Positions 29,036 to 38,741 of a stretch of DNA of 64,000 bases are shown one piece after another. Each line of letters opens with the position of its first letter. Positions within the stretch are counted from its first letter, which is position 1. The stretch is taken from the NCBI GenBank assembly GCA_026770025.1, contig JAMXDE010000015.1, positions 1,054,001 to 1,118,000 of the forward strand, in the 5' to 3' direction. The translations under genes were made by a program, and so were the position numbers. The notes under the pieces are model-generated. The model was not told the origin of the DNA. It was given only the letters and a program-made list of their open reading frames with translations, and did no database searches. The DNA comes from Craspedostauros australis (taxonomy: Eukaryota > Bacillariophyta > Bacillariophyceae > Mastogloiales > Achnanthaceae).

Positions 29036-30344
29036 GTGGGTTGCATAAGCACCGTGCTTTCAACGGATTGCATTCAACGTCAATAACGTTTCTCATCCGT
29101 TTCTCGGCGACCTCGACCTAGGTAACTTAAATTCACAAGATTCAAAAAGTGACGACAAACCCACCGAAAAGGTGATGGCTTCTTCCGTCCAACCCAGATT
29201 TTTCTGACTCCCTTTCAGCTTGCATTTTTTGCGAAGGGGTATCGTGAATAAATCTGGTGAAGAAAACTCTGGAGGCACTGCCTTAGCGCCCGACGGGAAG
29301 AAACCAGAAACGCCCAATCTGAATCTTTGGCGATGTGATGCCGTTGTGTTGTGTCCGTAGTCGTGATTGTAAATGATGCCGAATTCCATTCACAAAATGG
29401 AGATGATATCACGCCCAAAGCGCAAGCGTGTTTCGATGAAGTTGTGAGTCACGTGTTTAACAAGCGTGTGGCCATTCGTTCCAGAAACTGGGGAGGAGGA
29501 CAGTTGGAGAACTACTAGCGCGTAAGCGGGCTGGTTTGTGGTAGACTCATGCTAATCGAGGCGAGACACAGCGAACACACAACAAGAAAGGCCCACGAGG
29601 CACAGCGGACAACGACGATACACACCTGTGGAGCGCGCGTCTGCGTGTGCGCCTCACGGACAAAAATGCAGCGCGCCATCAACGCGTTCCACTCCCGCAA
29701 TCCATCAACGATGCAACATGGACATGACCGCCATGAACATGACTGTACGAACAACACAATGGATGGCATGACCACAACACCACAACACGGCAACAAGCAA
29801 CAACAGAGACGACGCTGAACCTTCAAACACCTTGCATACATCATCTACTGCTGTCTATTGTACACTGCATTGATTTGGAATCAACGGCATTGAGCAGGCA
29901 GGAGCGTGCAGGTTGGAGGCGTGCAGGGATCCACTGAGAATTGCTGCGGATAGGTCGTGCTACCCTCGAAGAGCAACCAAGAAAGAGTGAAATCGGAAGC
30001 GAAAACGGGAGCGGATTCTCAAGCGCTCGAGCACTCGCCCAGCCACCAACTCTCGCTGATCCAAGGAGCCTGCGAGTTCACACGCACCCACAGAGACAGC
30101 AGTCGCAGACTGTATTGGCACCACACCACAATCTGAAAGAGCACAGCGGGATCTCACATCCATCCAGAAATCCAGCAGTCCAATCTCAGTGACCAACCAT
30201 TTTGCCACATCAAGAAGTGCCGCAACGACTGCCGTTTCTCCTCGATCCCGTCCATACTCGCGCTCATACTCCCATCCGCACTGGCACTCGCACTAGCACT
30301 CCCACTCCCATTCGTAAGCAGACAACAACCAAACAGAGGCGAAG
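29036..30344. other. Divergent intergenic region
   Basis: About 1.3 kb between a minus gene (ATG 29035) and a plus gene (ATG 30345). Frames of up to about 100 codons are present on both strands but none has convincing composition. Likely holds both promoters. The last 120 bases before 30345 are a CA/CT-rich leader with actcgcact-like repeats. Confidence 0.45.
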
Positions 30345-33300
30345 ATGGAGAAGAATGAAAACCCGTACATCGTGCTGGGCGTCGCCAAGGATGCCACGGA
30401 ATCGCAGATCAAGTCCACCTACCGCAAGCTGGCGCTGAAGCATCATCCAGATCGGCAGAAGACGGAGGAGGACAAGGTCACTGCCAATGCTGTCTTCGCC
30501 AAGATGTCCGCTGCCTATCACATGCTCACGGATCCCATCAAGAAGAGGGACTTCGATCTGCTCAACAGGGATTGGGATAAGAACATGAACATGAACAAAT
30601 CGGCGTCAACATCAGCATCAAAGCCTGCACCTAAACCAGCACCTAAACCAACACCTGCTGCAGCCAAACCATCAGCCTCGGCTCCGAAATCACCGCCACG
30701 ATCTCCCAAACCCAAGGCTGCACCACAAACCCAGCCAAAGTCGCCAAAGTCACCAAAAACGCCACCGGCATCTCCAAAACCAAAGGCAAAGCCGCACGTA
30801 TGGCCGAAATCTCCGCCAATGTCGCCAAAACAAAGCGCACACTCCAATGGCAACCACAATGGCAACTACAATGGCAATTACAATGGCAAGGATAGATCGC
30901 GTTCCCCTCACAGGCAACCACCGTCAGCCCCATCATCTCCGACACCATCCACCTATTCTCACACGTTCAGACCGCACTCTCCCTTCACCACAACGAGGGT
31001 CAGAACGCCTCCATCGAGCCCCAAGCCATCGCCTGTACCATCACCTTCATCATCGAGGTCGCCATCACCAACCAGACCTGACACTTCCTATTCCTATGCT
31101 GCACCACCATCCAAAAAGACGACCTCCAAATCAACGAACAAGGCTGACGATGCCAAATCAAAAGCGAAATCGAACACGTCCTACTCCTACGCGAGCGCAG
31201 GTGCCGGAGATAAAACGACGAGCAACGTGCCGGCTGCCAAGGTCAAGAAATCGACGGCGGCTTCGCAGAATGGACGCACGACCGACACCAAATCCAGCCA
31301 CAAGAGCACCCCTTATTCTTATTCCACCACATCTGCTGGCGCAGGCGAGACCTCCAACGTTCCAGCAAAGACAGCGAAAGCAACCAAGACGGCAAAGCCA
31401 ACCACGCACACGCACAAGCCAGACACCACGTATTCCTATTCCGCACCAGCATCCAATGGCACGCACAAGAAGAAGCAAGTCAAGCCTTCCAAGCACCAAA
31501 AATCATCCTCGGCTGATTCGTGGTCGTCGTCCGAACACGAGCAAAATCCGGAGGAAGATGACGAAGTTGACACGTCGGACGACGACAAGGCCGGCGTTCA
31601 CAAATCTCATTCGAAAGCACCGTCCACGGCGTACGGATTTACCAATCTGCGCGACACCGGCTTCAACGTCCCGCGCAGAGACCGTGATCCGTTGAACTCC
31701 AGCTCACATTCCACCAGATCCTACCAGAAGCGCAGCTCCATGACGGAGGTAGACACGTCATCCAACAGCGTCCGCTCCATGCGGTCGGATAAGAAAAAGA
31801 GGGAAGCGCGGCGCAGCAGTTCCTTGGATCGCAACGCCAGAAAGAAGGACGGTACCAAGAAGAAGAAAAAGAAGTTAAAAGTCAAGAAGGAGGACGGTGC
31901 AGCGGAGGCCGCCAGTGGAACCGCACCAGCGACGACGAAGGCCACCACCAAGACCACCAAAAAGAAAAAGAACGCGAAGCGATCAGCTTCCAAAAGTGAC
32001 GATGAATATTTCAATAGCGACAATGACGAAACCCCGGCCACCACAAAGTCCACGAAATCTGCAGGAAAGAAAAAGAAGGATTCCAAAACGAAGAAGAAGG
32101 ACAAGGCCGCGAAGGCGGCACCAATTCCAGCGCGAACTCCGATGCCACCCAACTTCAACCACAGCAATGATATGAGGCAACCGCACGGTCACCCGCAGGC
32201 CAATCTCAGCTCATCCATGCATGGACAACGAACCGCTTTCGCACCTGGCCATCCAAATGGAAGTCTTGCCGGATCGATGAATGGACAAAAGCCGGGGCAG
32301 GGGGGAGGACCATCCTACCTGCCAAACAATTACGGCAATGGAGAACGTGGCAGAACCAGATTCACGGAGGATATGCGCAACCAACCGCTGCGTTCGTCAT
32401 CTGCGCATGCAAGAGTGCAACGCGCGGACAATCCACCCAAACACGCCTCCATGCATGCTCCAAGTGGACACATTCCGCTCAATCCGCCCTCATCCTTCAG
32501 CCATCTCCACAGACCGCAGAATTCCGCGGGACATGTTCCCGCCAACCCACCTTCATCCTTCAGCCACAGAACCAAAGATCATCATCAGCAGCAAGCCCCC
32601 GTTTCACCTGGCAAATTCAAGCAGAAAGTGGCGCATCAGCAACAGCAGCAAGCCCCACCGACGCCACAAAGGAATGCCAAATCGTCCGTGCCGCAACGCG
32701 GGACGTCACCGGGTCGGTTGCGACAAAAGGTGTCGTCTATGTTCGGAGGAGGCAAATCCAGCAACGGCACCAATCCACCACCGCCTCCGCCACCCGTGCA
32801 GAACAACGGCAAATCGCAAAATGAGCAACAAGCAAAGAGACGCAGCTCGTTGCCAAGCGTTGGATACGCTCCCTCATCTCCTGGTCGCTTCAAGAAGAGG
32901 ATAAGCAGCATGGCACCGCAGACATCCAAGTCGATGGGACCGTTGAACGGCAAGAGCCGCCGAAATCCAGAAGCGTCCAATTCCAAATCACCAATGCCAA
33001 CACAGCACAAGCAGCCTCCCAACAACGCACGCGTGGCCAAATTCCACGATGCGTTCGAAGTGTACAACCGTGTCATGCGCGACGAATTCGGCATCGTGGA
33101 GGAAAAGAAGGGCAAGTTCAAAAAGGTCAAGAAGAAGGACCCCCGTGCACCTGAGCCCCTCTCCGTCAGCATGAAGAGCAAGTTCATGGAGCACAACGAT
33201 GGGCGCCTGGAATTCAAGACGATCACCAAGATCGAACGAGCAGATGGCACCATCGACCGTCGCGTCGAATCCTCCATCGCAGAACCGCATGATTACATTG

Positions 33301-33365
33301 ATCGCACCAGAATTCCGAGAAATGCAACGGCGTCCTACGTCAATCCGAATGGCCGCAAGAAGTAG
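30345..33365 (+). CDS. J-domain (DnaJ/HSP40) protein with long basic disordered region
   Basis: A 1006-residue single exon. Residues 6-75 are a complete J domain, including the invariant HPD at 34-36 (LKHHPDRQ) that stimulates Hsp70 ATPase. There is no Gly/Phe region, zinc finger or client-binding barrel, so it is a class C J protein. Residues 80-890 are disordered and Lys/Ser/Pro/Thr-rich, with KAP/KPAPKP and SPP/SPK repeats, recurring TSYSY(A/S) motifs (about 245-375) and two poly-Lys stretches. The repeated pieces SPGKFKQKV, SPGRLRQKVSSM and SPGRFKKRISSM, and the GHxPxNPPSSFSH pair, look like short linear interaction motifs. The last 110 residues (VAKFHDAFEVYNRVMRDEFG onward) are ordered and may be the conserved client or anchor domain. 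The Hsp70 partner role follows from the J domain; the client is unknown. Confidence 0.87.
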   Translation: MEKNENPYIVLGVAKDATESQIKSTYRKLALKHHPDRQKTEEDKVTANAVFAKMSAAYHMLTDPIKKRDFDLLNRDWDKNMNMNKSASTSASKPAPKPAPKPTPAAAKPSASAPKSPPRSPKPKAAPQTQPKSPKSPKTPPASPKPKAKPHVWPKSPPMSPKQSAHSNGNHNGNYNGNYNGKDRSRSPHRQPPSAPSSPTPSTYSHTFRPHSPFTTTRVRTPPSSPKPSPVPSPSSSRSPSPTRPDTSYSYAAPPSKKTTSKSTNKADDAKSKAKSNTSYSYASAGAGDKTTSNVPAAKVKKSTAASQNGRTTDTKSSHKSTPYSYSTTSAGAGETSNVPAKTAKATKTAKPTTHTHKPDTTYSYSAPASNGTHKKKQVKPSKHQKSSSADSWSSSEHEQNPEEDDEVDTSDDDKAGVHKSHSKAPSTAYGFTNLRDTGFNVPRRDRDPLNSSSHSTRSYQKRSSMTEVDTSSNSVRSMRSDKKKREARRSSSLDRNARKKDGTKKKKKKLKVKKEDGAAEAASGTAPATTKATTKTTKKKKNAKRSASKSDDEYFNSDNDETPATTKSTKSAGKKKKDSKTKKKDKAAKAAPIPARTPMPPNFNHSNDMRQPHGHPQANLSSSMHGQRTAFAPGHPNGSLAGSMNGQKPGQGGGPSYLPNNYGNGERGRTRFTEDMRNQPLRSSSAHARVQRADNPPKHASMHAPSGHIPLNPPSSFSHLHRPQNSAGHVPANPPSSFSHRTKDHHQQQAPVSPGKFKQKVAHQQQQQAPPTPQRNAKSSVPQRGTSPGRLRQKVSSMFGGGKSSNGTNPPPPPPPVQNNGKSQNEQQAKRRSSLPSVGYAPSSPGRFKKRISSMAPQTSKSMGPLNGKSRRNPEASNSKSPMPTQHKQPPNNARVAKFHDAFEVYNRVMRDEFGIVEEKKGKFKKVKKKDPRAPEPLSVSMKSKFMEHNDGRLEFKTITKIERADGTIDRRVESSIAEPHDYIDRTRIPRNATASYVNPNGRKK

Positions 33366-33852
33366 AATGGGGAGTACATGCACATGGTACATGCACTCTA
33401 TGGTACTCTCCGATCTATGGCATGATATAACTCATACAGCACTCAGCAATCATGATCGTTTGACTGCGACCTCGTCACCGCATCCTCTCTTGGGGGCAGT
33501 CACCTGCACTGAGTGAGGGGTATCGCGATTGCGCAAGCAAAGTCGAGTCTTTGTCGTGTTTCATTCTTTCGTTTACGTGATTGAATCTGCGCGTATGAGT
33601 CGTGGAAAGTCAACTGCCCATTTGAATCGTATGTGCGACCTTGATGGGCATCACATGAAACTGACAGATCCACCACACAAAGCACAAAGCAGAGACAGAG
33701 AAGAGAGGAGGAGCAGAGAGATCTCGATCCTCGCTCATAAAGTCAACAAGAAGACACAGACAATACGACCTACTCTACCAATACAGCATCCCAGCGCTTC
33801 ACACGTACACTACGCATACGCATACACAAACGCATACACAAACGCAAACAGC
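33366..33852. other. Intergenic and 5' leader of the C2-TerD gene
   Basis: About 490 bp between co-oriented genes. The coding frame of the C2-TerD gene is open upstream from 33529, but its first ATGs there lack domain sequence. The last 50 bases before ATG 33853 are repeats of acgcatacacaa. Confidence 0.45.
33806..33850 (+). repeat. Short acgcatacacaa repeat in the C2-TerD leader
   Basis: Three to four imperfect copies of a 12-bp acgcatacacaa unit directly before the predicted start codon at 33853, presumably in the 5' UTR. Confidence 0.75.
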
Positions 33853-35652
33853 ATGGTAAATCCCAATGCCCCATCGGTGACCATCACCGTCCATGCCGGA
33901 CGCAATCTCGTGGCAAAGGACAAGAACATGCTTGGAAAGAAGACGACGTCCGATCCTTACGTTCAGATCTTCGCTCACAACGATTCGAAGCAACAGCTGG
34001 GCAAGACGCAGACGAAGCCAAGGACCCTTGGACCGACCTGGGAACAGTCCTTCAAGATCCCACTCGATCTCATTCTCCGTGAGCAGCAGAAGCACAATGG
34101 CGGCCCCAACTCCTCTCTGCTGCTTGTCATTTACGACCGCGACTTGGTCGGGTCGAATGATGCCATGGGATCCGTCTACGTTCCCATCGACTCTCCTTCA
34201 TCGCAGAAATGGCACACCGTCACAAATGGTGCCAAGCCGCACTTCTGCAAGAATGCGAGCGGCGAACTCCTGGTCTCCGTGAGCATCGACAAGCCGCTCA
34301 GCATCGTCCCGGGCAACATGATCCCGGTCCAATCCTCGCAGATCGATGTCGGGTTGGCCTGGGATGCCGATTTCAATTTGAAGAACGCGGTGGACCTGGA
34401 CGCGGCTTGCGTGGCCCTGGATCGTAACGGCAAGTTCCTCATGGATGAGACGGTGTACTACGGGAACTTGTCCAACCGGAATGGCTCCATCACCCACAGC
34501 GGCGACGAGCGCACAGGTGAATCGTCCGGTGACGATGAGCGAATTTCCGTGCAGCTCAACCGCATCCCGTCCAACGTCCTCGCACTGTACATCATACTGA
34601 GCGTTGCCACGCCCAAAAAGACCCTGGAGCAGGTCCGATCGACCCGGGTCAACATCTACCGCAAACAAGCGGCAGCGACGGGAGCTCCGGGCCACAATAA
34701 CGGGAGCGGTAGCGGGAAGCCCATTTGCCAGTTCGTCCCATCCGAACGGGGACCATTCTCCACCATGTTCCTCGCTCGCTTGGCACGCGATTCGACGACG
34801 TCGGACGACTGGATGCTGTGCCCCCTCGAGGTTGGTGATCCGCACGCGCGGGACTTCGGATCCGTCATCCCCCACGTCAAGGGATTCACGAGAGACCTAC
34901 TACCCAACATCGACATCGATGCGGGCGAGCGCATTGCCGTCATGCGCAAGAACGGCGTCATCCGATTGCGAGACTTTGGCACGCGGTCGTTGCGTGAAGA
35001 GTTCTCGCAGACGGAGGATGTGGAGAATGCCACATTCCGCGAATTGAGCTTCGGGCTCGCGTGGGATATCACCAACGGAGCGAACATCGACCTGGACGCT
35101 AGCATTCTGTGCCTGGGCGCCGATTACAGCCTGAAGGATCAGGTGTTCTTCAACCGCAAAACGTCCGATGATGGTGCCATCCAGCATTCCGGGGACGAGC
35201 GGAGCGGTGCATCGGCTGGAGACGACGAGACGATCCGTCTCAAGCTGAGCGACATCGACCCCAGCATCCTGTATCTTGGCATCACGATCAATTCGTACTC
35301 GGGGCAGGAGCTGGATGATGTTTCGCGCGCTTCCTGTCACCTGTACGACACCGCAGCCAAGCGTGACATTATGACCTACACCCTGACGAATGCGCAAGAG
35401 CTGGACAAATACACGGCGTTGTTGGTCGGTTGCCTGTATCGAACCAGCGGCAACAGCGTGGATTGGATGATGCGGTTGATCTCCGAACCCGGTCATGGCA
35501 AACTGGCAAAGGATCTGCTGGGACAGTTTCAGAACTTCCTGAGGAACAACCCACCGCCGGAACCAGAGGTCGTCATCGAACCAGAGATCGATCTCAGCTA
35601 CACCATGCCTGCATTCAAGCCAATCAAGGAGGATGAGGACATCGTGCTGTAG
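33853..35652 (+). CDS. C2-TerD-TerD protein (tellurium-resistance/stress family)
   Basis: 599 residues from ATG 33853 (MVNPNAPSVTITVHAG). The open frame extends further upstream, but the extra residues are low complexity and the C2 domain starts right after this Met. Residues about 8-155 are a C2 domain (VHAGRNLVAKDKN, TSDPYVQIFA, LGPTWEQSF, VIYDRD), with Asp residues placed to bind calcium and membrane lipid. Two TerD domains follow, about 162-355 and 396-580. Each has the family hallmarks GLAWD, DLDA(A/S), and a GDERxGxSxGDDE calcium site (ITHSGDERTGESSGDDE; IQHSGDERSGASAGDDE). The TerD/CABP family is best known from bacterial Ter stress operons, where it binds calcium; tandem fusion to C2 suggests a calcium-triggered membrane-associated role. 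It lies 679 bp upstream of, and co-oriented with, the gene carrying the VKNLWGV module. Confidence 0.9.
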   Translation: MVNPNAPSVTITVHAGRNLVAKDKNMLGKKTTSDPYVQIFAHNDSKQQLGKTQTKPRTLGPTWEQSFKIPLDLILREQQKHNGGPNSSLLLVIYDRDLVGSNDAMGSVYVPIDSPSSQKWHTVTNGAKPHFCKNASGELLVSVSIDKPLSIVPGNMIPVQSSQIDVGLAWDADFNLKNAVDLDAACVALDRNGKFLMDETVYYGNLSNRNGSITHSGDERTGESSGDDERISVQLNRIPSNVLALYIILSVATPKKTLEQVRSTRVNIYRKQAAATGAPGHNNGSGSGKPICQFVPSERGPFSTMFLARLARDSTTSDDWMLCPLEVGDPHARDFGSVIPHVKGFTRDLLPNIDIDAGERIAVMRKNGVIRLRDFGTRSLREEFSQTEDVENATFRELSFGLAWDITNGANIDLDASILCLGADYSLKDQVFFNRKTSDDGAIQHSGDERSGASAGDDETIRLKLSDIDPSILYLGITINSYSGQELDDVSRASCHLYDTAAKRDIMTYTLTNAQELDKYTALLVGCLYRTSGNSVDWMMRLISEPGHGKLAKDLLGQFQNFLRNNPPPEPEVVIEPEIDLSYTMPAFKPIKEDEDIVL

Positions 35653-36331
35653 CTCGAGTTTGTCAACTCGATGTCATGTCTGCGCAAGCTGATGAATTGT
35701 GGAAACTTCGGATGTGTTTCACTCGGAAATCTTCATGGGCATAAAAATGGTAGCAGATGCTTAACTCTTATCATATGCATTGCACGAACTATGGTTAATG
35801 CGAATGGTGGTTCGTATCGGACACTCTCCCGTGCTCGCACCACACGAGTACGACTAGTCGTATTCCACCTTCATCCTAGTTGCATGATGGGTAGACTTCG
35901 TTGCGAAGAATGAATCGCTCGTGTCTCTCGTTGGGACGAACATGATGGTCATCTGATGTGAGTCGTGATGACCCGAAAGATACTGCTTTCGCCACAAAAG
36001 CGCAACAACGACGATGTCTGGATCTGTTTGTGCGCCACCGCTCCGGAGAGCCAGCCAACAACCACAGACGGGCTGGGAAGCTCCACCTCTCGACACGACA
36101 ATCGACGATCAACGATTGGCGGTCTTTCCGGAGGGGCTTCTCCGACCGTCGATGCAGGCGATACACACCAACACAGAGTCACACCACGACTACGCACAAC
36201 ACCACTGCTTGTCCACAGAACGAACCTCGCAATACGGTATCGCGTCGCAACGCATCCTGCGCTTCCATAATTACGACGACAACGACATCAGCATCACTAT
36301 CAGCATCAGCATCACTATCGGCATCAGCACC
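35653..36331. other. Intergenic between co-oriented genes
   Basis: About 680 bp. The frame of the next gene is open upstream of its chosen ATG (from 36014), but those residues are His/Thr/Gln low complexity. The last 60 bases before 36332 are a catcag/catcac repeat typical of leaders in this window. Confidence 0.45.
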
Positions 36332-37772
36332 ATGGCATCCAAAGATCAGGCAGGAAACCCATTGAAATTCGACCCCGAGCTGCGCGGGTTGTTGGAGAAG
36401 CTGGATCTCGTCCAGACCTTCAAGGCATTCCGACGATGGAAGAATTCGTTCCTCTCCCGATTCCAGAGTCTGCTGGAGTCCGACGGCATCGAGATCGGTG
36501 ACAAGGCCTACAGGGAGTTTGGCGAGGAGATGGCGCAGTTCGTCGCCCGGTTGACCAAGGTGGAGGGCTTTGTTTCCGATGGCAGCCTCACGAACGAAAA
36601 GGTGACCGTCAAGGGGCGCAACGCCCTCAACGAGCTGTGCAAGGAATTGGAGCGACTCGTCAAGGCCACCGAGGAGCTGATCCCCGCCACCAGTCAGGAT
36701 GAGAAGCGACGGGAATTCACCAAGTACCAGCTCGGTGCCGTGCTGGTGCGTGACGGATTCGAGGAGTACGAACGCATGAAGTACATCAATGAGGTGCTCA
36801 CATTGTTCCGTGAAGAGAAGCTGACGGAAGTCGCCGACAAGCAGCAGCTCGAGCTCTTCACCGGGTACGGCACGCAGCTGCAGCGATTTTGCGACGTCAT
36901 GGCCGACTTGGGGCTGTACGAAGGTACGTTGCATGTGGCGTTGTATCGTGTATTTCGTCGTGTTACGTTGCGTTGTGTTGCGTTACTCTGTGTTGAATCA
37001 GATTGGACCTGAGCTTCAATGCTTTGTTTTCTGTGCTTTGTTATGAGCTATGCCAGCATTGTTTCGTTCGTCGCGTACGAGCTGTGACAAGCAACACACC
37101 CCTCACCTCATTGCACTGCGCTGCTCATCATCTTCAACAATACTGACAATACTGACAATACTGACAATTCCAACACTGCCATGACAACACAATCCACAAC
37201 AACCTCCGATTTCAGTCATGTTGAAATGCCGCGAGTTCGCGGAGGAACCAGAGGAAGAGCCAGATCCAATCATCTTCGTCGACATGAAGACGGCGTCCGT
37301 CTTCGAGATGGAGCGCGATGACGCCCTCGAGGAGGGTCTGATCACACCGGACGGCAGCGAGCTGAAGATCAAGGGCGCCGTGCGTGACGACACCGAGAAG
37401 AGCGCCCTCGTGAAGAAGCTGAAGGAGCACCCGACGTTGGGCGTCGCCACGCAGCTGGTGATTCAGAAGACTGTGAAGGATCTGGATGAAGTGACCCTGG
37501 AGGAGGAAGCGGCCGTCAAGAACCTCTGGGGCGTTTCATTGAAGAAGCGCTCCAAGAACGAGGTGGGGCAGGAGCTGCTCTTTGTGGACCCGCAAACCCG
37601 TGAGTGCGGCGAGCTGTCAAGATCAAAAGCAGCAAAGGCAGGCCACATCAAAGAGTACACTGACGAATTCAATAAGACCTCGATCGAACAGGCCGAGACC
37701 GGCATTGAGGCCAGAGAGGCACTGATATGCACCATCCGATCGACGCTTGGAATTAAGAGTGCTGAAGACTAA
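36332..37772 (+). CDS. Two-exon protein: helical domain plus VKNLWGV module
   Basis: Predicted join 36332-36923 and 37216-37772, 382 residues. The donor is GAAG|GTACGT, the acceptor TTTCAG and the junction phase 1. ATG 36332 begins MASKDQAGNPLKFDPELRG. Residues 1-197 are almost entirely charged helix (LEKLDLVQTFKAFRRWKNSFLSRF; CKELERLVKATEELIPATSQ; YINEVLTLFREEKL) with no recognised family. Residues about 210-382 form a module shared with the C-terminus of the MDR enzyme at 22860-24605: DPIIFVDMKTAS (from 214), VKNLWGVSLKKRSKN (from 298) and ELLFVDPQTRECGELSR. The match spans the whole module, including its terminal helix. The intron 36924-37215 contains three copies of a 9-bp repeat. Function unknown; the shared module is the best lead. 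Confidence 0.83.
37142..37168 (+). repeat. 9-bp tandem repeat in an intron
   Basis: Three perfect copies of actgacaat near the 3' end of the intron 36924-37215, about 45 bp before the acceptor. Confidence 0.85.
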
Positions 37773-38741
37773 GAATGTGGAGCAGCAAATGCCAATTTTG
37801 TGCTGCCATCGACGCCAATCAAGGCAAGCATTAGATCAACCTTCTCCATTCAACAAACACCGCAACAACACCAAGCACATACTCTACCACGACGATGCGA
37901 GGATATGACACTGGCAACCGCAAACACCTGGAGGAGGTGTGCAACCTCCCAGGTCCAATCACGACGGCAGCATGGAAACCTTGAGTCCAAAAACAGCTAA
38001 TCATCGACTGCATTGATACTCTGCTGAATCATCCGAATCACGTGATGTCAAGTCACATCACGTTGCACAACCAAATTCACTATCCCTATTCTACTCCACT
38101 ATTATAATGATTAATACCACAACAGTATATCCACAACGAGTACACACTGTGGAGCAATAGAGCATAGTGGGACAGAAGCGAAGTGAATTGTCCAGCTCCG
38201 TGCCTCCACGTATCATCGCATTGCTACGACTATGCTCTCCACACTACGAAGACTCCACACCCAAGCACTCTCGAGAGAGGGAGAATGCATGGATAGAGCA
38301 TCCGTCCTTGTCAAGTTGGGATGGTTGTCTGTTGAATCATGAGCACAGTGAAGTCGAGTGACCGCACCGCAACATTGCACCTCAGCCACCCTGCGATCGG
38401 CTCTCCATTGGCGTCAACGTCCGAACGTCAATCACAAAAATAGAGGATGAATGGCGCCGTTTGTGAGATTCGGCGATTTGGGTTGACCTGATGACCGTTT
38501 GTAACGGGTATAGTACTGAAGTAGTGCCGAACTCAAATGGCAGAAGAGGCGCGCCACAATTCAAAAAAATGCCACAAACAACCAAGGCGGCAACGCTTCG
38601 CATCGTCGCGCTCGCCTTCTTGTGTGTTTTTGCATTCGCGCGCACGGTGACCGCCTTGTTTCTTGCCTCCATCGATTTCGGAGAGTTGATGATTGAAGGT
38701 TCGCCGCGATTCTGCACAACCCCAAGTTGGCCACCAACCAA
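37773..38741. other. Intergenic between co-oriented genes
   Basis: About 970 bp. A 9-bp perfect inverted repeat (acgtgatgt at 38040-38048, acatcacgt at 38055-38063) could form a hairpin or be a palindromic protein-binding site. Otherwise no supported frame. Confidence 0.45.
38040..38063. repeat. Perfect 9-bp inverted repeat
   Basis: Arms acgtgatgt and acatcacgt are separated by six bases, about 270 bp after the stop of the upstream gene. This could be a 3' UTR hairpin, a palindromic factor site, or chance. Confidence 0.5.
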
